A program made the position numbers and the translations under genes. This document shows positions 1 through 8,809 of a stretch of 44,960 nt of DNA, piece by piece (within the stretch, counting starts at the first letter, position 1; each line of letters opens with the position of its first letter). The notes under the pieces are model-generated. The model was not told the DNA's origin, ran no database searches, and was given only the letters and a program-made list of their open reading frames with translations. The DNA is from Methanomethylophilus sp963631655. GTDB taxonomy: Archaea > Thermoplasmatota > Thermoplasmata > Methanomassiliicoccales > Methanomethylophilaceae. The DNA lies in the NCBI GenBank assembly GCA_963631655.1, contig CAVGRR010000012.1, positions 1-44,960 on the forward strand. The letters are read 5' to 3'.

Positions 1-2875
1 TTTTGAATGCCGAATCCGCGACGGATGTGACGGTATCTCCGGTCTTGACCTCGAAGATCTTCGGCAGACCGCCGACATCGCTCACCTGGAACAGATAGGT
101 GGGGATCTCGGTCACGAAACCGCCGAATTTCACTTTGATGCCGGTGTCCGAGGTTCCTGCTTTATAGAAGATCTCGGAACCTTCGGCGATGCTGTCGGGG
201 AGTCCGTTGATCGTCAGCGAAGTAAGTAAAATACAGCCTTTGAACGCATGGTTCCCGATAGAGGTAACGGATTGGGGCAAGGTGACCGAAGTAAGGGAGC
301 TGCAGTCCTCGAACGCGGACTCACCGATGGAGGAGATCTTTTCCGTGAGGGTAAATTCTGAGAGGCCACTGCATCCGTAGAACGCATAGGCACCGATCGT
401 GGTCACGGAATCACCCATTTTCACGGATCCGAGGGAGAAACAGTTCCCGAAGGCATAGTCGCCGATGGATGTGACGGAATCTCCGACGGTCACCGAAACA
501 AGGTTCGGCAGATGCGAGGTGTTCCTGACGTAGAACAGATAGGCGGGGATCTTCTGCACCGCGGATCCGAACACCACATCGATACCTTCGCCGGAGATCC
601 CGGCATTGTAGAACACGTCAGAGGTCCTGTTGAGGTCGCTGCAGGAGACGGCGTCGAAATAGACCTGATCGAGTAAGGTACAATTGTAGAACAGGTATTC
701 TCCGATGGACGTGACCTTCTTAGGAATGTTCGCGGATGCGAGGAAGGTACAGTCCCTGAACACGCCCCATCCGAGGGTTTTGACGGAATCGGGAAGTTCA
801 ACAGAGGTGAGGGCGGTGCACTCGAAGGCGTAATCTCCGATCGTTTCGACGGAACAGCCTATTTTCACAGTTCTCAATGCGGTACAGCCGAAGAAGGCGT
901 ACATTTCGATGGTTTGGACTGAATCCGGGATGGTGAGGACGGTGAGTCCCGTACAGCCGGCGAACGTGTTCCATCCGATGGAAGTGACATTGGCCCCTAT
1001 CTTCACTGATGTGAGGGAGGTACAGTTGTGGAATGCACCGTCGTCGATCTTTTTCACGGAATCCGGGACATCTAAGGATTCAAGGGAGGAACAGCCGTAG
1101 AATGCGGTGTTCCCGATGAACGTGACCGACCCGCCGATCGTCACGGATGAAAGCGATTTACAGCCGCGGAACGTGAAATCCTCGATGGTCTGGACCTTGC
1201 CGCCGATGACGGCGGATCCCAGGGAGGTGCAGTTGCAGAATGCGGATTTTCCGACAGAGGTCACGGTGTCGGGGATGACAATGGTCCCAAGGGAGGAACA
1301 TCCTTCGAATGCGGACTGTCCGACGGATTCCACGGAACCGCCCATTTTCACCGACCGAAGACCGACGCAGTTGTAAAAGGCGAATTCGCCTATGGTCTTG
1401 ACATTATCACCGATGAACACCGAAACGATATTCGCGGAATCGGTGGAATCACTGAAATAGAACAGGTAATCGGGAATCTCTGTCACCGAACTGCCGAAGG
1501 TCACAGTGATACCTTCATCGGAGGTGCCGGCGTTGCTGAATATCAAAGAAGCGGCGGTGATACCGTCCGGGACACCGTTGAACGTCACTGCGGCGAGGGT
1601 GGAACACCCTTTGAACGCATACTTGCCTATGGATGTGACGGAAACCGGAACGGTCAGAGATACGAGACCGCTGCAGTTTTCGAACGCTGATTCTCCGATC
1701 GATGTGACCTTGTCGGGGATCGTAACAGATATAAGGGAAGTGCATCCTTTGAACACCGAGGCCGCGATGGTCTTGACAGAGGATCCGAGGGTCACATCGG
1801 CGAGGGAGGTACAGCCCTCGAACAGGGATTCCGGCAATGTATCTACAGAATCGCTGATCTTCACAGATTTGAGAGAAGTACAGCCTTTGAACGCTGAGTT
1901 TTTGATACCGGTGACCGAGTCCGGGAGAGTAATAGACTCGAGTGAGGTACAGCCCTCGAACAGAGAAAGTGCCAGGATACCGACGTTCTCCGGAATGGCG
2001 ATGGACTTAAGCGCCGTGCATCCGCCGAATGCATAGGATACGATGGAATCGACATTTTTGCCGAGCGTCACGTTCTTCAATGAAGTGCAGCCGAAGAAGG
2101 CATAGGCCCCGATGACATGCACGGAATCCGGTACGGACACCGATTCAAGGGAGGTACAGTCCTGGAACACACTGTCCATTATGGTCTTCACGGAATTCGG
2201 TATGGTCACCGAGGTGAGGCCGCTGCATCCGCAGAAGGCGAATCTACCGAGGCTGTTGACAGGTACTGTGATGTCCAATGAAGTGATCGCCGTGCAGCCA
2301 TAGAACAGGTAATCGGGGACCTTGTTGGCGGCGGCCCCGATCGTCACAGCGACCCCGGAACCTTTCGTTCCGGCAAGATAGAACACGTTTGATGTTTCGG
2401 TGAGGTCGTCGCAGTTTTCAGCGTAAAAATTGATTTGAGTAAGGTTGGTACAGCCGCCGAACGCATAGTCCCCCAACGTCTTGGCCGAACCGGGGACGGT
2501 GACGGAGGTCAGACCGTGGCAGCTCTTGAACGCATTGGACCCGATGGATGTGACGGAACCGGCTATGGTGACGGAGGTAATAGATTTGCAGTCGGCGAAG
2601 ACATAGTCCCCGATATGCGTCACACCGCTCTCGATGACGACGGTTTTGATGTCATATCCTTCGAAACCGGAGGGGGAACTCTTAGAATAGTCGGCCATCG
2701 TACCGCTACCGCTGACAGTAAGTGTCCCCGACGCTGTATCGAACGTAAACGTTACGTCTCCGCATGTTCCGGACTGCGACTCGGCACTGCTCTCGTCGGA
2801 ATCATCCGCCATCACCGCCATGGTGACGGCAGCAAGTGCCAGAACCAACAGAAGTATCTTCCTCGTTGCGACCAT
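1..2875 (-). CDS. Giant secreted leucine-rich-repeat (BspA-like, LRR_5) surface protein, 3'-truncated by the window edge
   Basis: The minus strand is open without a stop from an ATG at 2875 to position 1, about 958 codons, so the protein continues beyond the window. It starts with a signal peptide (positive n-region TRK, then an Leu/Val/Ala-rich core to about residue 22), followed by an acidic Ser-rich linker. After that come tandem ~23-residue repeats of the BspA/Treponema type: 'I..SVTSIG..AF.GCTSL.SVTIP'. Four or so longer units carry 'F..AGTSG.GI.V.FG..V..IP.YLFY' spacers. BspA-like proteins are cell-surface adhesins and binding proteins in gut and oral microbes. The same architecture appears in three genes at 23-31 kb. 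A TATA-like element lies about 30 bp upstream of the ATG and no Shine-Dalgarno is visible, so the mRNA may be leaderless. The ligand is unknown. Confidence 0.88.
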   Translation of the reverse strand, partial: MVATRKILLLVLALAAVTMAVMADDSDESSAESQSGTCGDVTFTFDTASGTLTVSGSGTMADYSKSSPSGFEGYDIKTVVIESGVTHIGDYVFADCKSITSVTIAGSVTSIGSNAFKSCHGLTSVTVPGSAKTLGDYAFGGCTNLTQINFYAENCDDLTETSNVFYLAGTKGSGVAVTIGAAANKVPDYLFYGCTAITSLDITVPVNSLGRFAFCGCSGLTSVTIPNSVKTIMDSVFQDCTSLESVSVPDSVHVIGAYAFFGCTSLKNVTLGKNVDSIVSYAFGGCTALKSIAIPENVGILALSLFEGCTSLESITLPDSVTGIKNSAFKGCTSLKSVKISDSVDTLPESLFEGCTSLADVTLGSSVKTIAASVFKGCTSLISVTIPDKVTSIGESAFENCSGLVSLTVPVSVTSIGKYAFKGCSTLAAVTFNGVPDGITAASLIFSNAGTSDEGITVTFGSSVTEIPDYLFYFSDSTDSANIVSVFIGDNVKTIGEFAFYNCVGLRSVKMGGSVESVGQSAFEGCSSLGTIVIPDTVTSVGKSAFCNCTSLGSAVIGGKVQTIEDFTFRGCKSLSSVTIGGSVTFIGNTAFYGCSSLESLDVPDSVKKIDDGAFHNCTSLTSVKIGANVTSIGWNTFAGCTGLTVLTIPDSVQTIEMYAFFGCTALRTVKIGCSVETIGDYAFECTALTSVELPDSVKTLGWGVFRDCTFLASANIPKKVTSIGEYLFYNCTLLDQVYFDAVSCSDLNRTSDVFYNAGISGEGIDVVFGSAVQKIPAYLFYVRNTSHLPNLVSVTVGDSVTSIGDYAFGNCFSLGSVKMGDSVTTIGAYAFYGCSGLSEFTLTEKISSIGESAFEDCSSLTSVTLPQSVTSIGNHAFKGCILLTSLTINGLPDSIAEGSEIFYKAGTSDTGIKVKFGGFVTEIPTYLFQVSDVGGLPKIFEVKTGDTVTSVADSAFK

Positions 2876-2902
2876 ATTATATTGAGTGCTGACAGGTTTC
2901 TG

Positions 2903-2911
2903 GTATATATC
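2903..2911 (-). promoter_or_regulatory. Probable TATA box of the giant LRR gene
   Basis: Read on the minus strand, GATATATACC lies about 28-36 bp before the ATG at 2875. At normal archaeal spacing transcription would start at or just before the ATG. The 2876-3096 gap also holds one 6-bp inverted repeat (ATTGGG/CCCAAT around 2949-2965) and otherwise nothing recognisable. Confidence 0.4.
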
Positions 2912-3096
2912 GGGTTACGGTGATTTTCGGGATATTGAGGAAAGTATTGGGTTCATCCCAATTTCTGATTCTAAAAATATCGATTCTGATAATGTCCCAG
3001 GAGGATCAAACAGACCATTCAAAAAATACGGTTCTATCACTTTTCATCAATATACAAAACGTTACGAAAGTGGTAGAACCTCAATTGTGATTCACA

Positions 3097-4083
3097 TCAA
3101 CCCAAACTAATCAGCACCTCCGACCCATTCTTCTCCGCCTCCAGCGGCCTTGCCTTCAGGAAATTACTGTACCCCGCAAGCGCAGGTATCACGACCCCTT
3201 TATCATTCACCGTCACCGCCCCGTTCTCATCCGGAATGAAACGCAATGTCTTCTTCGTCGGACTGAAATACACCCTGTACCTCATACAGTCGAACATCGC
3301 AGAATAGATCGAGGTATCTCCCGTGATGAAGGCCTTCGGAGTATCATCCTTCGAAGACTGCATGCTCATCTCCAGCAAAGCTCTCAGCTTCTGTATCTCC
3401 CTACTCATTGTTTCGCAGTCCGCCTTGTAACGGTTCATCTCGCTCATCGCATTCTCGAAGTTGCGGAAATTGTTCCCTTTCTCGAGACTCTGTACCTGCT
3501 TTCTGTAATTCTGCAGCGCCACACCCTGCTTCTTGATCTGTTCCTTAAGCCCAGGAAGGTCCTTGAGTTCCTTCTCCAGTTTCCTATTCCTGGTGTTCGC
3601 TTCCTTGAGCTGTTTCCTGAGCACTCTTACCAAATCGGAATCGTCCGCAACAGGTGCATTTTCCTCTGCTGGCACTGTTTCGGCAGGAACCTCTTCCACA
3701 GGCACTACCTCCTTAACAGGTTCTTCGGTCTTCTCTTCGACTACAGCCTCGGGTTCCGCCATACCTTCATACGAAACGAGGTATGCAACGAATCCCGTCG
3801 GCAGATCAAGCAGCCTGCATTTCCATTTCTCATCGACCGCGATATCACCCGGATTCTGTATCGGAAAATTCACATAACCGTCGGTGGCCTTCAGATCCCC
3901 GCTCTTTTCATCCTTCACTATGGTGAGGACAACCTCATCCGAATTCACGGTGCGGGTGCACATCTCCTTAGGTTCCTCTTCTGAGGGCTTTTCCTCAGTG
4001 TTAATCTCCTCTTTCTTACGGACCTTCATCTGTTTCCTGATCTTCTTGGGCATATTGGTCACGGACACGTCGCATTTACTCAT
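3097..4083 (-). CDS. Coiled-coil protein of unknown function, co-transcribed with the NYN-domain gene
   Basis: The protein has 328 residues from an ATG that overlaps the stop of the upstream NYN gene (ATGAGTAA), so translation is probably coupled. A longer in-frame ATG at 4107 would add 8 residues. Visible parts in order: a Lys/Arg-rich N-terminus (KKIRKQMKVRKK), a Glu-rich stretch, a ~70-residue globular segment, a Pro/Glu/Val low-complexity linker, then a predicted long coiled coil (LRKQLKEANTRNRKLEKEL and following), and a C-terminal ~80-residue globular domain. No catalytic motif was recognised. The basic N-terminus could bind nucleic acid. The tight overlap suggests that it works with the NYN protein. 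I do not recognise the family. Confidence 0.75.
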   Translation of the reverse strand: MSKCDVSVTNMPKKIRKQMKVRKKEEINTEEKPSEEEPKEMCTRTVNSDEVVLTIVKDEKSGDLKATDGYVNFPIQNPGDIAVDEKWKCRLLDLPTGFVAYLVSYEGMAEPEAVVEEKTEEPVKEVVPVEEVPAETVPAEENAPVADDSDLVRVLRKQLKEANTRNRKLEKELKDLPGLKEQIKKQGVALQNYRKQVQSLEKGNNFRNFENAMSEMNRYKADCETMSREIQKLRALLEMSMQSSKDDTPKAFITGDTSIYSAMFDCMRYRVYFSPTKKTLRFIPDENGAVTVNDKGVVIPALAGYSNFLKARPLEAEKNGSEVLISLG

Positions 4084-4654
4084 TGACGGCAGCCTCCCTG
4101 AACACATTTAAAGAAGCGAAATTCTGCACCGGATCCAGAGTATCTCCAAGAGTGAACACCTCGTAATCCTCCATCAGAGTGTATTTTTCCAGAGACTTCA
4201 GATAATCATCGCTCATAGAATATCTCAATGCCACCACACGGACGTCGCAGCCTTCATCCAGAGCCCTCTTCACCGCTGGGTGCATGTCCCTGTCCCCGGA
4301 GACTATGATCGCTGAATCGATCTTCTTCGTCGCCAGGTCCCAGGAGACATCAGTCGTGATAGCTGTATCTACCTCCTTCTGCCTGATGTCATACTTCCCT
4401 TTGGAATCCATCTTCACCTGTGTTTCATAAAGTATGACATCGAAACCCGCCGAACGAAGCGAATTCTGCAGCTGTGTCGGCCCTGTCTCCAGTTTACCAT
4501 CGTATGCCCTCAGGACCGAAAGTTCGAACCCTTCGGACATCTCCTTCACCAGCAGCGAGTAGTCTATCGCCATGCCTTTGCAGTTCATATCGGCGGAACT
4601 CAGTTCCACATTGCTCAGATCAATGTAAATTCCCATTTTCCTAAGGTTTTCCAT
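4076..4654 (-). CDS. NYN/DUF88 (LabA-like, PIN-fold) domain protein, candidate ribonuclease
   Basis: The product has 192 residues. The start is the ATG at 4654, with AGGTGA five bases upstream; an upstream in-frame GTG at 4663 sits inside that ribosome site. The NYN fold signature is clear: IYIDLSN near residues 9-15 (first acidic residue D12), KEVDTAITTD near 93-102, and VSGDRDMHPAV near 118-128 with D121 and D123. These are the conserved metal-binding acidic residues of the PIN-like NYN/LabA family, many members of which are RNases. The gene is divergent from a CARF-type regulator and overlaps the coiled-coil gene downstream. RNase activity is inferred from the fold only. Confidence 0.82.
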   Translation of the reverse strand: MENLRKMGIYIDLSNVELSSADMNCKGMAIDYSLLVKEMSEGFELSVLRAYDGKLETGPTQLQNSLRSAGFDVILYETQVKMDSKGKYDIRQKEVDTAITTDVSWDLATKKIDSAIIVSGDRDMHPAVKRALDEGCDVRVVALRYSMSDDYLKSLEKYTLMEDYEVFTLGDTLDPVQNFASLNVFREAAVNE

Positions 4655-4694
4655 TATGTTCACCTTAGAATTGAGTACGGGTTGTGTTTATTTA

Positions 4695-4741
4695 TATTAC
4701 ACTTAATTGTAATAAACGTAACAAATGTAATATATGTAATA
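4695..4741. promoter_or_regulatory. Repeat array of TGTAATA in the NYN/CARF divergent promoter
   Basis: TATTACA at 4695-4701 and TGTAATA at 4709-4715 form an inverted pair with a 7-bp spacer. Two further direct copies of TGTAATA start at 4726 and 4735. The array fills the gap between two divergent genes and overlaps the AT-rich promoter elements. It therefore looks like the binding region of a regulator, most simply the adjacent CARF/winged-helix protein. The binding partner is an inference. Confidence 0.55.
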
Positions 4742-4757
4742 AACATGATATCAAAAC

Positions 4758-5720
4758 ATGCGTCAGGGCCTGACAAAAGACAAGGTGATGATCGCCTGCG
4801 TGGTGGGAGAGGTCACCCTCATCACCGAACCCGCACTGAAGAACAACATCGACCGCATCCATCTGATCCATTACATCAAACACGATTCGGAGAAGGACGA
4901 ACGCACCCAATACTACCGCTCGTTCTACGAGGAGACGGAGAAGACCCTGAAGGACAATAAGATCGAAGTGGTGGAACACTGCGATTCCGAAACCTACATC
5001 TTCAGAAGCATGATGACCCAGATCTACAGGATCCTCATCGAAGAAGTGGATTCGAAAAGGTCCTCCGTATACGTGAACCTCTCCGGCGGAACGCCGGAGT
5101 ATGCTGCCGCGGCAGCTATATGTTCGATGATGTTCCGGAACGTGGAGATCTTCACCGTCAGCAAAGGATATGACGGAAGGACCGTCGATTATTCCCAATT
5201 GCTGGAGAATGCCAAAAAGGACGGGAAACTGGTGGGAAGCTGCAGCTGCATAGGCAACACCTATCCTGTGGAGAAATTCCCCATCGACAGGCCGGACGAG
5301 AACCTGCTGAAGGCGTTCAGGATCTACTCCGTAATATCAGACAGCGAGGTGAAGAACAGCAACACCACGGTCATCAGGAACCTGATCAGAAGGAACATTT
5401 GGCTTGCGAGGGCGCCACTAGAAGAGGGCGCCGCGGTCAAAGGGACCTCCGTCGAATTCGAACTTCCGGAGCAGAAGAACGCATGTCCCAGACGTCACGA
5501 ATTGGAATACGTTTCGAGGCAGAGGGGAGAGGCAGTTCAGTATTACAGGGTGTATGTCAGCATGTGGGAATCCAAAGGATGGATAGAGAAGATCCGCGGT
5601 ACCAAGAAGTACCGGATAACCGACGAAGGAAGGACCGTACTAGATGTGTTCTGTCCTTCGGAGGTCATGGATTTCACTGCTGAAGATATAATGGCCCAGG
5701 AGTCGAAATTCTGCGATTGA
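4758..5720 (+). CDS. CARF-like ligand-sensor domain with C-terminal winged helix (DUF6293/HFX_2341-like) regulator
   Basis: The product has 320 residues. The N-terminal ~170 residues form a Rossmann-like domain: beta-strand KVMIACVVGE near 9-18, then NLSGGTPEY near 107-115, which matches the N-x-(T/S)GGT loop of CARF domains (Csa3, Csm6, Csx1). The C-terminal part has helix-turn-helix/winged-helix character, ending in a wing of the type IEKIRGTKKYRITDEG. CARF domains bind cyclic oligoadenylates or related nucleotides; archaeal stand-alone CARF-wHTH proteins are regulators. No CRISPR array or cas gene is in the window. The ATG at 4758 keeps the first beta-strand; an internal ATG at 4788 would cut into it. 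It is convergent with the MarR gene, 12 bp apart. Confidence 0.72.
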   Translation: MRQGLTKDKVMIACVVGEVTLITEPALKNNIDRIHLIHYIKHDSEKDERTQYYRSFYEETEKTLKDNKIEVVEHCDSETYIFRSMMTQIYRILIEEVDSKRSSVYVNLSGGTPEYAAAAAICSMMFRNVEIFTVSKGYDGRTVDYSQLLENAKKDGKLVGSCSCIGNTYPVEKFPIDRPDENLLKAFRIYSVISDSEVKNSNTTVIRNLIRRNIWLARAPLEEGAAVKGTSVEFELPEQKNACPRRHELEYVSRQRGEAVQYYRVYVSMWESKGWIEKIRGTKKYRITDEGRTVLDVFCPSEVMDFTAEDIMAQESKFCD

Positions 5721-5732
5721 GGAAGTGAGTAA

Positions 5733-6311
5733 TCACTCCGACTCGCGTTCCTCGATCTTCTTCATCTTCCTTCCGTCGTAACGCAGCGGAACGGCCTCAT
5801 ATCCTTCCTTGGGGACGATATGCAGGTGGGTGTAGAAGGGATCGTCGAGCCTCGAGTTCATATATCCTTCGAAGTCGAGGTTCATGTTTGCCAGTACCTT
5901 CACCAGAGTGTTCCTCATGTTGATGATGTCTTCCTCAGAAATATTGGCGAAGTAACTGTTGTTTAATTCCGTGATCCTGTTCATCACGGTCTCCGCCAGT
6001 TTCTTTCCCTCGTCGGTGAGGTAGATCCTGAACTTCTTCTGGCTGCTGTCGGTCCTGTCGTCGCGCACCAGCCCCTTTTCACGGAGAACTTTGATCACAC
6101 GGTTGGTGTTCGCCGTATCCAGATCGAGGAAACGGGAAAGGTTGACCATGGTCTGTCCGTCCTGGAGATGCAGAGCGATGAGATAGACCACGTGTGCGTG
6201 GGTCAGTCCGTAAGGCTCCACAATTGCAGTCATATTCTTACGCATCTGCATGCTCATCCTGTCGAAGAATGCAGGAAGGTATGAGTTCCAGTAGGGATCG
6301 GTATCGTTCAC
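5733..6311 (-). CDS. MarR-family winged-helix transcriptional regulator
   Basis: The product has 192 residues from a GTG at 6311. This start is chosen because a TATA box (CTTTATAAA, about 6348-6357) puts the transcript start near 6325, just ahead of a GGAGG. The frame is open farther upstream, but that part has no sensible start. The core matches MarR: DGQTMVNLSRFLDLDTANT as helix-turn-helix, a recognition helix reading NRVIKVLREKGLV, and the wing DDRTDSSQKKFRIYLTDEG. MarR proteins are dimeric repressors or activators often controlled by small ligands. The gene is the last of the minus-strand mttB-mttC-permease series, so control of methylamine uptake or use is plausible but unproven. Confidence 0.85.
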   Translation of the reverse strand: MNDTDPYWNSYLPAFFDRMSMQMRKNMTAIVEPYGLTHAHVVYLIALHLQDGQTMVNLSRFLDLDTANTNRVIKVLREKGLVRDDRTDSSQKKFRIYLTDEGKKLAETVMNRITELNNSYFANISEEDIINMRNTLVKVLANMNLDFEGYMNSRLDDPFYTHLHIVPKEGYEAVPLRYDGRKMKKIEERESE

Positions 6312-6347
6312 AAAAATCGTAATGCCTCCAACCGTTTTAAATGTACG

Positions 6348-6357
6348 CTTTATAAAT
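6348..6357 (-). promoter_or_regulatory. TATA box of the MarR gene
   Basis: CTTTATAAA-type element on the minus strand, about 40 bp upstream of the GTG start and followed by GGAGG. It gives the regulator its own promoter, separate from the permease upstream. Confidence 0.45.
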
Positions 6358-6474
6358 GTTAATTGAGAGTATTCCGGCCCCCGGAGAGAAGAGATGAGGG
6401 CCGGTCTCAGGATGTGAGATGTTTTTGGATATAAGCACCGAGTGTATAAAACCTTCGGAACTTTATATCGATTT

Positions 6475-7965
6475 TCACCTGCTGGCACTGTTGTTTATAT
6501 CAGTGCCGTCGCTGTCAGTGAAATTTACACCGCAGGGGATCTCGGGGTGCTTTGCGTGGTTGTTCACCTGGATGTAATACCATACCGGTACGAACAACAG
6601 GATGAACAGCGGACCGAAGGTCGCGTAAAGCAGTCCGTAGACCTCGTAGATGTAGTACACGATACCGATCATCAGCAATATTTCAAAGATGATGACCGCG
6701 TAGGAGGAGTAGTACAGGAAATTAGGTACCTTGTACACCCTTTCCACAGATGCGAATCTGGGATCTTTCCTGGACTTCAGGAAGGCGAGCTGGCACATCA
6801 TGTGACAGAGCGCATACGAGAATCCGCAGACCGCGAGGATCTGACTTGCGGTGACCCCGGAAACGATGAGCACGATGCTGATGAAGACCTCTGCATACAT
6901 TGCCGCGATAGGGACTCCTTTACTGTTTGTTTTCCTTAAAGCAGCAGGGAAGTTACCGTCGTCGGCCATCGATTTGATGGTCTGCGATGCTCCCAGGAAG
7001 GCGGTCTGGACGATCATGACCATTCCCACTATGAGGAGGATGCAGGAGATAGTTCCGGCGAGCTGTCCGAAGGAGTTCTCTGCAACCGCGATGAGAGAGT
7101 TGCTTCCGTTGGCCTCGATACCCACAATACCCAGAGCACCGTAGATGCAGAAGGCGATGAGGAAGTAAAGTACCAGACATGCGATTCCGCAGGACATCAG
7201 TGCCTTAGGAACATCCTTGGCAGGCTCCTTGTAGCTGGGACCGTAGGCCGCAGCGGTCTCCCAACCAACAGCACTCCACTGTGCGATGGTGAGACATCCG
7301 AGGACCATCAGGATTCCGTCTCCATCCCATTTCCATCCGTCGGGAGTGAACTCTCCGGTGATGATGTTCATGTGGAAATCACCGGTGAGAAGGGGTGCGA
7401 GACTGATGACAACGATAGGAACAATGGTGAAGATGGCGAAGATCAGCTGGACCTTTGCACCGCTCTCAAGTCCGTTCCTACCGGTAAAGATGATGAAAGC
7501 GTACATCAGGATACCGACGAGGGCATAGAATCCGATCTTGGTCCAGTAGCTCATTCCGTCGAAGACACTGAAATTGCTGATCAAATATTCTGCGGCGGTG
7601 ATCGTGAAGATGGGGATCACAGTGACCCAGGCCATGAAATACGACCATGCGCCTATGGCGCCTATAAGACGCCCTTTGTTTATCTTGCTGTTCTTGTACT
7701 TCTCGTCATCGGTGTAGATGTATTGGATAGATCCTGCGATACCGGAGGTGCGGAATGTGGCGCACATCTCTCCGAGGTTGAGGTTCAGGAAGAATCCGGA
7801 GATGACGGAAAGTACCCAGATGAGGATGCTCATCGCCCATAGTTCGATGGAGAGATCTGCGATTGAGGGAACGATCAGGATGGGAACGCCCATAGCGATG
7901 AGAAGTCCCTGCTTCCAGCTGATCCCGCCCTGAGGCGCGGTATCCTGAGTTATTTCTTCTGTCAT
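6475..7965 (-). CDS. APC-superfamily permease, candidate methylamine or amino-acid transporter
   Basis: The protein has 496 residues with about 12 hydrophobic helices. The first helix carries the unwound-helix start typical of APC carriers (GVPILIVPSIADLS). Loops such as GRNGLESGAK and SYKEPAKDVPKAL match the amino-acid/polyamine/organocation family. It lies directly downstream of mttBC, but a strong hairpin separates the two, so it probably has its own promoter. In methylotrophic methanogens permeases next to methyltransferase genes are thought to import methylamines. The substrate here is inferred only from position, and an ordinary amino-acid permease is equally possible. Confidence 0.8.
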   Translation of the reverse strand: MTEEITQDTAPQGGISWKQGLLIAMGVPILIVPSIADLSIELWAMSILIWVLSVISGFFLNLNLGEMCATFRTSGIAGSIQYIYTDDEKYKNSKINKGRLIGAIGAWSYFMAWVTVIPIFTITAAEYLISNFSVFDGMSYWTKIGFYALVGILMYAFIIFTGRNGLESGAKVQLIFAIFTIVPIVVISLAPLLTGDFHMNIITGEFTPDGWKWDGDGILMVLGCLTIAQWSAVGWETAAAYGPSYKEPAKDVPKALMSCGIACLVLYFLIAFCIYGALGIVGIEANGSNSLIAVAENSFGQLAGTISCILLIVGMVMIVQTAFLGASQTIKSMADDGNFPAALRKTNSKGVPIAAMYAEVFISIVLIVSGVTASQILAVCGFSYALCHMMCQLAFLKSRKDPRFASVERVYKVPNFLYYSSYAVIIFEILLMIGIVYYIYEVYGLLYATFGPLFILLFVPVWYYIQVNNHAKHPEIPCGVNFTDSDGTDINNSASR

Positions 7966-8067
7966 TTAATTCACGTCCGGGGACACAGCCAACGCTGACG
8001 CTGGGACATATGGAACAAATGACATAGGACAGCGAAAAACTGCGATAGTGGTAAGGAAATTGAGGAA

Positions 8068-8090
8068 GGGGCCGCACCTCGTGCGGCCCC
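8068..8090 (-). terminator. Strong hairpin downstream of mttC
   Basis: GGGGCCGCAC and GTGCGGCCCC form a perfect 10-bp stem with a CTC loop, 38 bp after the mttC stop. It should end or process the mttBC transcript before the permease gene. Only a weak T-rich stretch follows on the minus strand. Confidence 0.65.
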
Positions 8091-8127
8091 AGGAGGGAAA
8101 CAAATGATTGTTTAGGGTTTTTTCAGA

Positions 8128-8775
8128 TCATCCCTTGACGGCTGCTGCCATCTTCTGGGCGATCTCGGAGGAGGTCTCGGTGTAGACGTCTGCTCCGATC
8201 TCGTCTGCCCACTGCTGGGTGACAGGTGCTCCGCCGACATTGGTGAGGACCTTGCCTTTGAGGCCTTCCTTCTGCATCATTTCCTCGAGAGTCTTCTGGT
8301 TGACCATGGTGGAGGTCATGAGTGCGGAGGTTCCGACTGCAACGGCGTTGTTATCCTTGACAGCCTTGATGATGTCTGCGAGCTTCACGTCACGTCCTGC
8401 GTTGACAACGTCGAATCCGCCGACCTTCAGCATGATGGCGCAGATGTCCTTTCCGATGGAGTGGATGTCTCCCTCGATGGTGCAGATGACGAACTTTCCG
8501 AGGGTGGAGGTGGATGCTCCGCCGAGGTGGGGAGTGATGATGTCCATTCCTGCGTTCAGTGCGTTGGCTGCGGCCATGATGTGGGGGAGGAAGAGCTTCT
8601 TTGCTGCGAAGAGCTCTCCGACCTCGTTGATACCGGCGGTGAATCCGTTGTTGATCAGGTCGACAAGGTCGAGTTTTGCGTCGACAGCTGCCTGTGCGAT
8701 CTCTTTTGCGCCCTTGATGTTGTATTTGAGGACGCATTCCTTTGCTTTGTCGTTGGCTTCCTGCTGAGTAACCAT
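8128..8775 (-). CDS. mttC: Methylamine corrinoid protein, trimethylamine type (MttC)
   Basis: The product has 215 residues, the normal length for MttC/MtbC/MtmC. The N-terminal ~85 residues form the helical B12-binding-2 (cap) domain. The C-terminal Rossmann domain has the cobalamin motif D-x-H-x-x-G as DIHSIG at 103-108, with His105 as lower cobalt ligand, followed by GTSALMTSTM and VGGAPVT. It carries the methyl group from MttB to the CoM methyltransferase. GGAGATATC precedes the ATG. The gene is 34 bp downstream of mttB and is clearly co-transcribed. Assignment to the trimethylamine rather than the mono- or dimethylamine type rests on the neighbour. Confidence 0.93.
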   Translation of the reverse strand: MVTQQEANDKAKECVLKYNIKGAKEIAQAAVDAKLDLVDLINNGFTAGINEVGELFAAKKLFLPHIMAAANALNAGMDIITPHLGGASTSTLGKFVICTIEGDIHSIGKDICAIMLKVGGFDVVNAGRDVKLADIIKAVKDNNAVAVGTSALMTSTMVNQKTLEEMMQKEGLKGKVLTNVGGAPVTQQWADEIGADVYTETSSEIAQKMAAAVKG

Positions 8776-8809
8776 TTTGATATCTCCTTAGTGATGATTG
8801 AAATCGTTT

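Noticed and set aside
189..2923. Several plus-strand frames of 60-180 codons within 1-2923
   Set aside because: They are antisense frames of the continuous minus-strand LRR gene, whose regular repeats keep several other frames open.
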